From JBHHUI01 sp965248775 (GTDB lineage: Bacteria; Chloroflexota; Anaerolineae; Anaerolineales; JBHHUI01), in NCBI GenBank assembly GCA_965248775.1, contig OZ252150.1, forward strand, positions 6,302,661 to 6,366,660: DNA of 64,000 bases, given 5' to 3'. The notes beneath the pieces are model-generated. The model ran no database searches. It saw only the letters and a program-made list of their open reading frames with translations, and was not told the DNA's origin. A program made the translations under genes and the position numbers. This document shows positions 1-7,666 of the stretch, one piece after another; positions within the stretch are counted from its first letter, which is position 1; each line of letters starts with the position of its first letter.

Positions 1-334
1 CAAAGAAGCGCAGACCTTCCCAATCATGAAGCAACTTGTATACCTCACGACGCACTTCGGCAGCGTCATCTTTCGCATGGAACGCAACAGCCGTTTTGCC
101 CTGTTCCACCTGCATAGAAGGCACGTTATTAAAATACGGGTCCGCCAGCAACCGCTGGCGCAAGTCGGACAAGGCGCGAGTCAGAGCATCCGGGTCGGGC
201 ACATCCAACACTCCCAATATAAAGAAGTTTGAACTGCCCTGGGTTCCAACAAGCACGCGTCCACGGGAGTTGAACAAGGTGGCGTCGCCCGACTCGTCCA
301 CGAAGTAGTGCCGGGGGGAGGCGTTAGGGAGCAT
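1..334 (-). CDS. DUF3800 domain protein, N-terminal part (runs off the left edge)
   Basis: An open reading frame on the minus strand starts at the ATG at 334 and runs off the window, giving 111 residues. It begins MLPNASPRHYFVDESGD and later has SNFFILGVLDVPDPDAL and FHAKDDAAEVRREVYKLL. The early YFVDESGD motif and the later FHAKDD/EVR motif are the hallmarks of DUF3800, a predicted RNase H-like family often found in phage and mobile regions. Its biochemical role is not established. The family call is from motifs only. The C-terminal half lies outside the window, so intactness cannot be judged. Confidence 0.8.
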   Translation of the reverse strand, partial: MLPNASPRHYFVDESGDATLFNSRGRVLVGTQGSSNFFILGVLDVPDPDALTRALSDLRQRLLADPYFNNVPSMQVEQGKTAVAFHAKDDAAEVRREVYKLLHDWEGLRFF

Positions 335-422
335 TATGAACTCGCTGGATTCCCGGCATCGTTCGTGCTAATTTCGCGGTTGGTCCAGCTATGAACGGCT
401 CGAAACGATGAGTTTGAGCCGC

Positions 423-671
423 TCATAGCTCTGGCCAGCGCGCTCGCAAGCCCTTCAATTTTTTTACCACGTGCCCATTATCCAAAATTGCGACGTAAGA
501 GTTCCGGCCGTCGTCGAACTCGATGCGTGCCGAAAGCCAGAATCCACTTTGGGCAAACGCGACACGATCACCGATCTTTATTTCTCGGCCGTCGAGATGT
601 AAGTGGCCGTTCGAGAGCTGTATCTCGCCACTATGGCTATTGGAATTACTTGTTCTTCGGGAAGCAGTCAT
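423..671 (-). CDS. small DUF5348-like protein
   Basis: An 82-residue protein starts at the ATG at 671, which is preceded by AGGA seven bases upstream. An in-frame start at 737 has no comparable ribosome-binding site. The body (GEIQLSNGHLHLDGREIKIGDRV, then FWLSARIEFDDG and GHVVKKLKGLRARWPEL) resembles the small beta-rich DUF5348 proteins, which share a G-D-x-V/I then R-I-E pattern and end in a GxxAR-like tail. Function is unknown. It lies on the same strand upstream of the DUF3800 gene with about 90 bases between them, so they could be cotranscribed. Family assignment is tentative. Confidence 0.5.
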   Translation of the reverse strand: MTASRRTSNSNSHSGEIQLSNGHLHLDGREIKIGDRVAFAQSGFWLSARIEFDDGRNSYVAILDNGHVVKKLKGLRARWPEL

Positions 672-779
672 AGACACATCCTGTGTATTGCCAACAACTG
701 AGAAGAGGGCATGGACAAGTGCGCACCTACTCTGCACCGCTGTAATCTGCAGGAGTTACGCGAAACTAAGAAATATTCA

Positions 780-891
780 GGGGTATCTTGAGTATACCCC
801 CTCCCCCCATGGCCTCACGAGATTTAAACCGGGGATTGTAACGCTAAGAGTGTGCCAGAGATCAATCCATCGGTTTAAATCTCGTGAGGCC
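780..891. repeat. two hairpins, including a 21-bp perfect inverted repeat
   Basis: GGGGTAT/ATACCCC (780-786 and 794-800) forms a small hairpin. The 21-base arm 811-831 (starts GGCCTCACGAG, ends TTTAAACCG) is repeated as its exact reverse complement at 871-891 around a 39-base loop. No gene is visible inside. It may be a miniature mobile element or a transcription terminator between divergent genes. Confidence 0.75.
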
Positions 892-1195
892 AATATAGCG
901 AAACTAAGCTCGGTGTCCACCGAAACGAACGTTTTTCTTGACGTCCCTGATGCAATCTCTTGATCCTGATTTTGCTCAAAAACATGTGCAGAATAGCTGT
1001 CTAATTTTTCAATGTGCCAGTTTCGGTTTGTCTAATCGTTTATTTGGCCAATACTCACAATAATCGAACCCAGGGATTTCATTAATTGCACCGATGGTCC
1101 CGGAACGAATCGCAAACCCGATTTTTATGTTGATCAGACCGTAAAATCTCCGACGTATACGACACATACCCCTAATTGGACACGAAATCCGCGCC
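892..1195. other. intergenic stretch without recognisable gene
   Basis: No convincing coding sequence or RNA gene is seen between the inverted repeat at 811-891 and the promoter-like repeats that begin at 1196. Reading frames here are short and match nothing recognisable. Confidence 0.5.
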
Positions 1196-1231
1196 GCGTT
1201 TATCGCTGCGTTTATCGCCCTATGCTATGTT
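1196..1231 (+). promoter_or_regulatory. promoter signature A (GCGTTTATC direct repeat plus extended -10)
   Basis: Two copies of GCGTTTATC lie 12 bases apart (1196-1204, 1208-1216). Six bases later comes TGCTATGTT (1223-1231), which fits an extended -10 element. The same arrangement occurs at 11867-11902 with identical spacing and, less exactly, at 6381-6416. There is no good -35 hexamer, so an activator bound to the direct repeats is a reasonable inference. The first gene downstream is parA. Confidence 0.6.
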
Positions 1232-1308
1232 GAAGGCCGGTGCCCGCATCCGACGCAACAAACCAAAGGAAACCTCCATGCGACGAAACGCCCAAGCCGT
1301 GAAAATCC

Positions 1309-1351
1309 GAACATTTATTCGGGTGTCACCGTGACACCCGAATAAATGTTC
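1309..1351. repeat. 43-bp perfect palindrome in the parA leader
   Basis: A 21-base arm (1309-1329, beginning GAACATTTATTC) is followed by a single C and its exact reverse complement (1331-1351). It lies between promoter signature A and promoter signature B, about 125 bases before parA. It could be a cruciform or operator for a ParA/ParB-type autorepressor, or a terminator separating the two promoters. It has no trailing T-run. Confidence 0.7.
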
Positions 1352-1390
1352 TAAAGCAGGGATTATTGTTGAAGGTTTTCTACCAGGATC

Positions 1391-1448
1391 GCAAACAAAA
1401 CGCACGAGGATCAGACGAGGATTTGGCGGCTTGAACTTCTGTTAGGCT
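1391..1448 (+). promoter_or_regulatory. promoter signature B (ACGAGGAT direct repeat plus extended -10)
   Basis: A 36-base segment at 1391-1426 is repeated exactly at 9816-9851. It holds two ACGAGGAT units (1404-1411 and 1415-1422). After 17 bases comes TGTTAGGCT (1440-1448), an extended -10-like sequence. At the second locus the spacing is also 17 and the box is TGCTAGGAT. The site ends 27 bases before the parA start codon. Confidence 0.6.
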
Positions 1449-1475
1449 GGAGGCAGAGATGAAAAAAGGAACCTC

Positions 1476-2537
1476 ATGTACGATGATCTAGGCTGTCACA
1501 ATCTCGCGCAGGCAGTGTTGCGACTAACAGTGTCCGACCTTCAAGAGGAAGAACTGGTTGCCGACGCGATCGCCTTTGCGTATGGCGATACCTTTGAATT
1601 CTGGACTGCAGTAGTCGGCATCGACCCGGAGGCAGTCCGCAACAGGTTCGTCGACTTGATCGTTTGCAACGAGACTATACAAGTACAACAGGAGAAAGTC
1701 ATGCGAAAGATAGCATTCATGTCAGAAAAAGGCGGCGTTGGAAAGTCCACACTCTGTATCAATATAGCAGCGGTGCTGGCGGACGCCGGCCAGCGCGTGC
1801 TCATCGTCGACCTGGACGGCGTCGCCTGCATATCGCGAACACTGACGCCGGAGATTACGGAATTCCAGGATTCCATTGGCGCGGCGCTCATCGGGGCGCG
1901 GATGATTGATGATGTCATCCACCCCACCCCTTATAAGAACCTGTGGGTTGCGCCTGGCACGATTGAGCTGAAGGACGTCGAACAATGGGAACTTGAACCA
2001 GATGCTACCTCCAGGCGGGTGGACGCCGAGGGTCGGCTGCTGGAAAGCGCCCTAGCCCTAGAGCTCGAACAGCTCGCGCCGGATGCCTTTGACTTCGTGA
2101 TGGTCGATTGTCCCGGCGGGCAACCGTTCATGGGGCGTGCCGCGTTGCTCGCCTGCGACGAAGTCGTCATCCCTACCGGCATTTCCACTTTTGATTTCTT
2201 CGCCTTGACGCCCACCATCGAGATGATCGTAGAAGCCCGCGAGATGCGTGGGAACGGAGTGCCGGCCTTCCTGGGATTTCTACCCAACGGCGCGACCGAC
2301 CGCGGCATCCCGAAGGACATGCAGGAACAATTAGGCAGATACGATGCCCCGATATTCCCAGCAGTGCGCGAGTCGAGGTTATTACGATCGACGCCGGGCT
2401 GGAGTAAGCTTGATAAGCGCGTGCTGGCGCTCTCCCGACCTAAGACGGCGGTGGCTGAGAGCATCCGCCAGGTCGCGCATGAAATTGACCCTTTGTCGGA
2501 GATCGCACTGCGCGAGCCGAACGAAGCACATACGTAG
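1476..2537 (+). CDS. parA: ParA-family partition ATPase with in-frame N-terminal extension
   Basis: A ParA/MinD-type deviant Walker A ATPase. KGGVGKST follows MRKIAFMSE near residue 83, with VDLDGVACISRTL and VMVDCPGG downstream as the switch and Walker B regions. It should bind DNA non-specifically and move ParB-bound cargo by ATP hydrolysis. Two starts are plausible. ATG 1476 (after AAGGA) gives 353 residues. ATG 1701 (after AGGAG at 1690) gives a canonical 278-residue ParA. The extra 75 residues, with FEFWTAVVGIDPEAVRNRFVDL, look like a small helical domain. Two products from one gene are possible. The stop at 2537 overlaps the ribosome-binding site of parB. Confidence 0.85.
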   Translation: MYDDLGCHNLAQAVLRLTVSDLQEEELVADAIAFAYGDTFEFWTAVVGIDPEAVRNRFVDLIVCNETIQVQQEKVMRKIAFMSEKGGVGKSTLCINIAAVLADAGQRVLIVDLDGVACISRTLTPEITEFQDSIGAALIGARMIDDVIHPTPYKNLWVAPGTIELKDVEQWELEPDATSRRVDAEGRLLESALALELEQLAPDAFDFVMVDCPGGQPFMGRAALLACDEVVIPTGISTFDFFALTPTIEMIVEAREMRGNGVPAFLGFLPNGATDRGIPKDMQEQLGRYDAPIFPAVRESRLLRSTPGWSKLDKRVLALSRPKTAVAESIRQVAHEIDPLSEIALREPNEAHT

Positions 2538-2547
2538 GAGGCAGAAC

Positions 2548-3810
2548 ATGAGTAAAAAGACTGAAGCACAAGACAAGACCAAACCGCGACGGAGACGCTT
2601 CGGGCGCATGGACGTGAACGCGCTGATGAAGGCAAACGGCGATCATAATGTTGCGGCGCGAACGGAGTTCTACGAAATTCCGCTCCAAGAGATTGTCGCT
2701 GACAGCCCCGTCCAGACACGAGCTCCGTTTGATCCGAAAGGTGACAGGGATGATGGTGGTTTTTTGGACAATATGAGGGAATTCGGACAGCGTATACCGG
2801 TACTCCTTGTAGAACTCGAACCGGGCAAATATGAGACTGTATCTGGCCATCGCCGCATCGCTGCGCTGCGTTACCTGGGGAAAAAGATTGTGCTCGCCGA
2901 ACTCACAAGTGCTAACGAGTTCGATCGGATAACGGACGCTGTGATCGCGAACGTGTTCCGAATCACTTCCCCAAGTGAGAAGGTGGGGATAGTGGAGTTC
3001 CTTGTCGGGCAGGGTCGACAAAACGGAGATATTGCGAAAGTGCTCGGTCTTGAGAAGAGATACATGCAGAAGTTGAAGGCTATCTCAAGAGCGGATGACG
3101 CCGTGCAGCTTGCATTGAGTAAGGAACAGATCGGCGTAAAGACAGCCATCGTTCTATCTCAGGCGCCGATTAGCCACCAAACCCGTCTTACAAAGATTGT
3201 CGTCGAGAATCGCATGAATGTGGCGGACGCAGAGGAGCTTGTGAAACATGTGAAGACTGCCGACAAAGCACCGGACGATGCAGCCGCGGAGTTCGGGCTG
3301 GTCTTTCCGCCTACGGAGATTGAGGGGGCGCCCACTTCAGAGGGTCCCCTGCCAACCTCACCCCGCCCACGAGGTGAGCAGGGTGAGGCGAATGCAGCAC
3401 CAGAGCCACGGATAACCGTCTCTTCCAGCGCCGTCACGAGTCGGCTCAGGAACGTATTCCCTGATTACGACAAACCGTCCAGGTTGCAGGCAGTGGCGGG
3501 CGCTGCGAGTGAACAAAGCGCTACATGGAGAAGCGGTCTACTCGCCGGAATACTCATCGCCGGCGAGCTGGAACAGTTTCTGCCGACGAGGGATAAATTC
3601 GAGGCGGCAGACGCGGCGATCAAGATGGCTAGATCGATGGAGCAGGAAAATATTATGAGCATGGCCCTGTCCGCTGCAAGGCTGCGGGGAGAAATTCATA
3701 TACGTATAGCACGCCAGGATGGCGAAATCTCCGAGTCTGGCCGGCTGATATTCCAGTCGTTGGGCAAGCTGTACGCGAAACTGGGCGAGAGTAAGTCGGC
3801 GGAAGATTAG
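2548..3810 (+). CDS. parB: ParB-family partition protein (full length)
   Basis: A 420-residue ParB starts at ATG 2548 behind GGAGG, eleven bases after parA. The N-terminal ParB/Srx CTPase domain spans about residues 40-150, with the box II motif SGHRRIAALRYLG. The central HTH follows (GDIAKVLGLEKRYMQKLK, about 170-190). A linker around residues 260-295 (PLPTSPRPRGEQGE) is encoded by a CCTCACC/GGTGAG inverted repeat. The C-terminal domain from about 300 is shared with the next gene. It is expected to bind a centromere-like site and stimulate ParA. No parS-like site could be assigned by eye. Confidence 0.85.
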   Translation: MSKKTEAQDKTKPRRRRFGRMDVNALMKANGDHNVAARTEFYEIPLQEIVADSPVQTRAPFDPKGDRDDGGFLDNMREFGQRIPVLLVELEPGKYETVSGHRRIAALRYLGKKIVLAELTSANEFDRITDAVIANVFRITSPSEKVGIVEFLVGQGRQNGDIAKVLGLEKRYMQKLKAISRADDAVQLALSKEQIGVKTAIVLSQAPISHQTRLTKIVVENRMNVADAEELVKHVKTADKAPDDAAAEFGLVFPPTEIEGAPTSEGPLPTSPRPRGEQGEANAAPEPRITVSSSAVTSRLRNVFPDYDKPSRLQAVAGAASEQSATWRSGLLAGILIAGELEQFLPTRDKFEAADAAIKMARSMEQENIMSMALSAARLRGEIHIRIARQDGEISESGRLIFQSLGKLYAKLGESKSAED

Positions 3811-3819
3811 GCAAAGCAA

Positions 3820-4617
3820 ATGGAAACCACTTTTGACCGGGCGCAAATTGCGCAGCGCTATTTTGAAGAAGAGTTCCTAACCAACGGGGATGTCGCCGCC
3901 AAGCTCCATTGCTCTAAACGATACGTCCAACGCCTACGAGAAACTATGCGCGCAGACGTGGCGGTGCTACGTATGCTGCACGATGGACAGATCAGCGCAA
4001 CAGTTGTCCGTGCGGTGGGCAAGGCTTCACGGGATCAGCAACCTCGTCTGGCGGAGATCGCTGCCGAGCACCGCTTGAGTGCGGTGGATGTTCGAGAGCT
4101 TGTGAAACATATGAAAAGTACAGAGACCGACCCCGACGAAGCTGCATCGATGCTTGGGATGCTCATTCCAACAACGGAGGGGAGCATGAAAACTAAATCG
4201 CCTGGCGCCATCAGGGAACGACTCGGAATAATATTCTCTGATTATGATCAGTCCACGTTGCGGGCAGTGGCGGCTGCGACGAGTAAGAGAGGCGCTACCG
4301 GGAGAAGCGCTGAAGCCGCGGGGCTGATCGTTGTCGGCGAACACGAACCATTCCCGCCGACGATGGACGCGATAGAAAGAGCATCCGCGGCGATCGAGAT
4401 GGCTATCTCCGTGGAGTACAAAAGTATCGTTGGCATGGCCCTGCGCGCTGCGAGGCTGCGGGCCACAATTCGCGACGCGATAAAAGCAGAAGGGGACGAC
4501 ATCCCCGAGCCTTGTCGATTTATGTTCCAGTCGCTGGGAAAGATGTATGCGCAACTGGGCGAGGCCGGCGGCCTGAACCCAGTCGAGGCACGCAAGCAAC
4601 CTCTGGAGGTCCAATGA
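3820..4617 (+). CDS. ParB paralogue lacking the CTPase domain (HTH plus C-terminal domain)
   Basis: A 265-residue protein that matches the second half of the preceding ParB throughout. Examples are NGDVAAKLHCSKRYVQRLR against NGDIAKVLGLEKRYMQKLK, DVRELVKHMKSTETDPDEAA against DAEELVKHVKTADKAPDDAA, and the C-terminal RFMFQSLGKMYAQLGE against RLIFQSLGKLYAKLGE. The ParB/Srx domain is absent from its N terminus. Its stop overlaps the ATG of the next gene, which encodes exactly the missing half. It should bind DNA through the HTH but cannot bind CTP alone. Together the two genes look like a ParB split and permuted by duplication. Confidence 0.8.
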   Translation: METTFDRAQIAQRYFEEEFLTNGDVAAKLHCSKRYVQRLRETMRADVAVLRMLHDGQISATVVRAVGKASRDQQPRLAEIAAEHRLSAVDVRELVKHMKSTETDPDEAASMLGMLIPTTEGSMKTKSPGAIRERLGIIFSDYDQSTLRAVAAATSKRGATGRSAEAAGLIVVGEHEPFPPTMDAIERASAAIEMAISVEYKSIVGMALRAARLRATIRDAIKAEGDDIPEPCRFMFQSLGKMYAQLGEAGGLNPVEARKQPLEVQ

Positions 4618-4982
4618 GTACGACTACGATCCACGCAATACCGCTGAGCGCGGTTGTAAGAGATAGCCCGGCTAATAGCCGTGCGCCGTTCAACCCACGC
4701 AATAGCGAGGACGATAAGGTTCTTGTAGAGAGCATACAAGCACTTGGGCAGATCTATCCTGTATGTCTGTGGTTATTCCTGCCGGGAAAATTTCAGATTG
4801 TGTATGGCCATCGGCGTATCGCTGCACTGCGTCACCTGGGAAGAGATTCCGTGGATGCAGTGTTATGGGACGAGGAGCCCGATCCACGGGCATTGATGGA
4901 TGCTTATGTGGTAGAGAATGCAAAGCTGCTACCTTCTGCCGCAGAAAAAGAAGAGCAAGTGCAATTGGTGCAGCAGATTTAA
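4614..4982 (+). CDS. stand-alone ParB/Srx (CTPase) domain protein
   Basis: A 122-residue protein starting in an ATGA overlap with the previous stop. It aligns with the N-terminal half of the full-length ParB: IPLSAVVRDSPANSRAPFNP, YGHRRIAALRHLG (box II) and VVENAKLLPSAAEKEEQ (box III-like). It stops just where the HTH would begin. This is the complementary half of the gene upstream, so the pair could reconstitute a ParB in trans. It could also be a decay product, but both frames are clean and translationally coupled. Confidence 0.8.
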   Translation: MSTTTIHAIPLSAVVRDSPANSRAPFNPRNSEDDKVLVESIQALGQIYPVCLWLFLPGKFQIVYGHRRIAALRHLGRDSVDAVLWDEEPDPRALMDAYVVENAKLLPSAAEKEEQVQLVQQI

Positions 4983-5076
4983 GAGCGAGCCGAAGAAGAG
5001 AGTCCGGAGCATTTAGGTCGCGCGAACGGTCGCTATTGACCCAAGATAGCGACGCCAGGCGAGGAGGATGCAGCGT

Positions 5077-6048
5077 ATGTTCAAGTTTCGCCCAGTTAGG
5101 CGCTTGCGCAGCATCCTCGTGACTGGCGCCCTCCTGGCTTTGCTCAGCGGAGCGCTGTTTAATGGCAAAGCTATCAGCGCATTCGCGCAAAAGGCTGTAA
5201 ATCTACGCACAGGCGACTCGCAAGTGCCCGGAGTTGGCCCCCCCGGAGAATTGCCCTCCGTAGATCTGGGAACTATCGACCCAGTGCAGTCTCCCATACC
5301 GACCCAGTTCGCTCGGTACTGGGCTGGACTGCGCGAACCTAATGCGACCGTGTTTGGCGTAGATCCACAGGATCTGCCGTTCGTCAAAGAAGGGCTCAAT
5401 CTGTTTCAACAACTCATCGAGTTTGTTGTCGGAGGTATTGCACAGTCCAGTGGCGGACTGCACTGGGCCGATACGTTGGAATCGCCGCCGGACGGGTCTG
5501 AGCGCACAATCCCGCGGATGGGCGAGTCTCAAGAGCAAATCGTTGTCGAGGAGAATCCCCCTTCCCTATCCAACGAACCGGTGATTGCTCAGGTATCGCG
5601 CGTAATTGACGGCGATACGATCGATATTCTTCTGAACGATGAAACTTTTCGCGTTCGTTATATTGGCGTCAATACGCCAGAGACCGATGAGGCTTGTTTC
5701 GAAGAAGCCACCGCGGCCAATGGGAGTCTGGTTGCCGGTCAAACAGTTTCGCTATTCATCGACACCCGCGAAACCGATCAGTATGGACGGTTATTACGAT
5801 ATGTGTACGTTGGCGACTTGTTCGTGAATGCGCGCCTGGTCGCAGCGGGATATGCAGAAGCCGTCGCCTACCCTCCAGACCCAGTACCGAGCGAACTGGG
5901 TCGGTACCCAGTCACGAACCCAGACGCGGACAAGACTGGACGCGGTGCACTGGGTCGTGATACGCAGTACGCCGACTATCTAGAAACTCTGGAAACAGAA
6001 GCACGTGCTGCGGGACTTGGCTGCCACGCCAGCGGAGTCTTTGATTAA
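5077..6048 (+). CDS. membrane-anchored or secreted thermonuclease (SNase-like)
   Basis: A 323-residue protein starting at ATG 5077, nine bases after GAGGAGG. The ATG at 5068 directly abuts that ribosome-binding site. A basic N terminus and hydrophobic segment (ILVTGALLALLSGALF) suggest export. The SNase fold occupies about residues 170-320: VSRVIDGDTIDILL, FRVRYIGVNTPET and DQYGRLLRYVYVGD carry the expected Arg and Glu residues. The nuclease core is interrupted in frame by 27 residues (81 bases, 5881-5961) made of the palindromic repeat described below, between YPPD and TQYADYLE. Two more such palindromes lie in the linker. Whether the enzyme remains active is unknown. Confidence 0.8.
   Translation: MFKFRPVRRLRSILVTGALLALLSGALFNGKAISAFAQKAVNLRTGDSQVPGVGPPGELPSVDLGTIDPVQSPIPTQFARYWAGLREPNATVFGVDPQDLPFVKEGLNLFQQLIEFVVGGIAQSSGGLHWADTLESPPDGSERTIPRMGESQEQIVVEENPPSLSNEPVIAQVSRVIDGDTIDILLNDETFRVRYIGVNTPETDEACFEEATAANGSLVAGQTVSLFIDTRETDQYGRLLRYVYVGDLFVNARLVAAGYAEAVAYPPDPVPSELGRYPVTNPDADKTGRGALGRDTQYADYLETLETEARAAGLGCHASGVFD
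5279..5467. repeat. two in-frame CCAGT palindromes in the thermonuclease linker
   Basis: 5279-5333 contains CCCAGTTCGCTCGGTACTGGG inside an outer GCAGTC/GACTGC pair. 5443-5467 contains CAGTCC/GGACTG overlapping CCAGTG/CACTGG. Both read through in frame. The first is nearly the reverse complement of the core of the insert at 5881-5961. Confidence 0.55.
5881..5961. repeat. 81-bp in-frame palindromic element inside the thermonuclease domain
   Basis: The insert starts CCAGTACCGAGCGAACTGGG and ends ACTGGGTCGTGAT. It contains nested CCCAGT/ACTGGG units and encodes PVPSELGRYPVTNPDADKTG followed by RGALGRD. Removing it restores YPPD-TQYADYLE, the usual SNase continuation. Its length is a multiple of three and it has no stop codon. 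Confidence 0.7.
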
Positions 6049-6107
6049 TTCATGCCAAATAACAGTGCATTTTGCGATTTTCGCGGACATCTGTTATTGT
6101 GAATTTA

Positions 6108-6218
6108 GTGCACTTTAGAGGCGTGGAAGATGAGCCCGTCGTAGACCCTTTCTGCGGCGCCGGGTACATTGAATTCGTGGCCTCGCTGGCGAGAAATACA
6201 GTCGCCGATACAAGCTAG
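6108..6218 (+). pseudogene. methyltransferase motif fragment
   Basis: A short frame reads VEDEPVVDPFCGAGYIEFVA and then SLARNTVADTS before a stop. VVDPFCGAG is the SAM-binding motif I of class I methyltransferases of the DNA/RNA methylase type. Nothing else of such a gene is present, so it is most likely a remnant. The surrounding 6049-6380 otherwise shows no gene; AATAACAG/CTGTTATT (6059-6098) could form a weak hairpin. Confidence 0.35.
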
Positions 6219-6380
6219 CCTGACTTTGTTGACGCATCCCCTTGCGCCAACAACTTTATGTTAGCGACGGGAACGATGCCAGGGCGACCACTTTTCGTGG
6301 TCGTGGTGATGGCGCTAGAAGACTCCAATCTGTCTTTCGAGACGAAAAAACAACCTATTTGAGGCAAACGCAGCGCTCTC

Positions 6381-6416
6381 GCGTTTATCGCTGCGTTTAT
6401 CCCCCCCTGTTATGCT
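6381..6416 (+). promoter_or_regulatory. promoter signature A upstream of the LysM gene
   Basis: GCGTTTATC occurs twice (6381-6389 and 6393-6401) with the same 12-base period as at 1196 and 11867. It is followed by TATGCT (6411-6416). The gap to the -10-like box is longer here. The LysM gene starts 45 bases downstream. Confidence 0.55.
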
Positions 6417-6460
6417 TTTTCCGCTAGCCGCTGAAAAGGCAGCCTTCTTGGGAGGAACCT

Positions 6461-7273
6461 TTGAAGTTTTGTTTTAACCAATTCTCGACGTCGGCCCGCC
6501 AGGCAATAATCGTATTGCTTTCAATCCTGCTGGCGGCAACTGGATTATTCGCCGGCGTCCAAACTACGACACTGTCTGATTCCGGCGCATACGCAGCACT
6601 TGCCGGAAGTCACAATGCTGCGCAGTGCTGCATAGGTATCCCCGTTCCACAACCGAGCGAAGGACTGACGACGCCGAGCACGTACACGGTGCAACGCGGT
6701 GACACGCTCACAAGTATCGCCGCCCGCTTCGGGACGGGCGTAGCAGCAATTCTGAACGTCAATCAACTGGCCAATCCGGATCTTTTGTATATTGGCCAGA
6801 CATTGGCGCTGCCATCCGGATCCGTGCCCGCCCCGCAGCAACCGCAGGCCCATGCTCTGCAGACGCGCATCTACGGATCACCCGAATTCGTTGCCGCCAT
6901 CGAAGCCACATTGACATGGCTGGCGGAAAACGACCCAGATGCGCTGGCGCGCGTGCGGGTTTACGTCGATAAAATCTCGATTGAAACGCGCCCGGGCTAC
7001 GGAGGCAAGTATTACGTCACGGACAATGGCAACTGGTGTGAAATCAATACTATCCTGGCTGATTTGATGACCATGCTCTACGTCTTGTACCACGAGGCGA
7101 GCCATTGTTATCAGTTTGCCGTCCAGGGCTATGCGGGGAATTACGCTTCGCATGAAGCTTTTGCGTACGGTGAGCAAATCGACTTCATGCGCCGGCACGA
7201 TTACGCCCTGTTTTCTATCGATCCCTATGAACAGAAACGCAATTACTTTGCAGCCCAGGCCGGCTTGAACTGA
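6461..7273 (+). CDS. secreted LysM protein with a HEXXH zincin-like domain
   Basis: A 270-residue protein with a TTG start five bases after GGAGG. A hydrophobic export signal (AIIVLLSILLAATGLFAG) is followed by one LysM repeat (TYTVQRGDTLTSIAARF to YIGQTLALPSG, about residues 70-118), which binds peptidoglycan or other glycans. The C-terminal half has YHEASHCYQ (HEXXH) and then a downstream Glu in SHEAFAYGEQ, consistent with a zinc metallopeptidase or zincin-like fold. Peptidase activity is inferred from this motif only. It lies in a cluster of exported proteins just before the tad locus and has its own promoter signature A. Confidence 0.7.
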   Translation: MKFCFNQFSTSARQAIIVLLSILLAATGLFAGVQTTTLSDSGAYAALAGSHNAAQCCIGIPVPQPSEGLTTPSTYTVQRGDTLTSIAARFGTGVAAILNVNQLANPDLLYIGQTLALPSGSVPAPQQPQAHALQTRIYGSPEFVAAIEATLTWLAENDPDALARVRVYVDKISIETRPGYGGKYYVTDNGNWCEINTILADLMTMLYVLYHEASHCYQFAVQGYAGNYASHEAFAYGEQIDFMRRHDYALFSIDPYEQKRNYFAAQAGLN

Positions 7274-7666
7274 AGACTGAATTAGATACGGAGAACTGAA
7301 CTATGCCAATCCAATCAAAACGCTTCTTCATCTTGCTCCTGCTTTGGGCGCTTCTACTCGTGGGGTGCCAGCCCGGCGGCTCGCCGGCTGCACAGGAGAG
7401 GAGTGCAGAAATTACAGCACCTACTACAGCACCGTCAGACGAGCTCAGGGAGCCCAACACACAAGTACCGGTGTTCACCGACACGCCCATCCCAACGGAC
7501 ATGTCCATTCCATCAGAGACGCCACCTCCTACACAAACGCCAGAACCGACCTCGTTTGAAATTTACTGGACAGTGCAACCTTTTGAAGCGAGTACCGGTG
7601 AATTAGCGTACAGGGTCGACCAGCCGGAGGTACTGGAGCTGGCCAAACTGCACTTCTGGGAAATCT

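Noticed and set aside
523..963. 146-codon plus-strand frame across the inverted repeat at 811-891
   Set aside because: It overlaps the better-supported minus-strand DUF5348-like gene and runs through a hairpin; no ribosome-binding site or domain.
1931..2719. Long minus-strand frame antisense to parA/parB
   Set aside because: Low-complexity Ser/Arg-rich translation typical of an antisense shadow; parA and parB have clear motifs and ribosome-binding sites.
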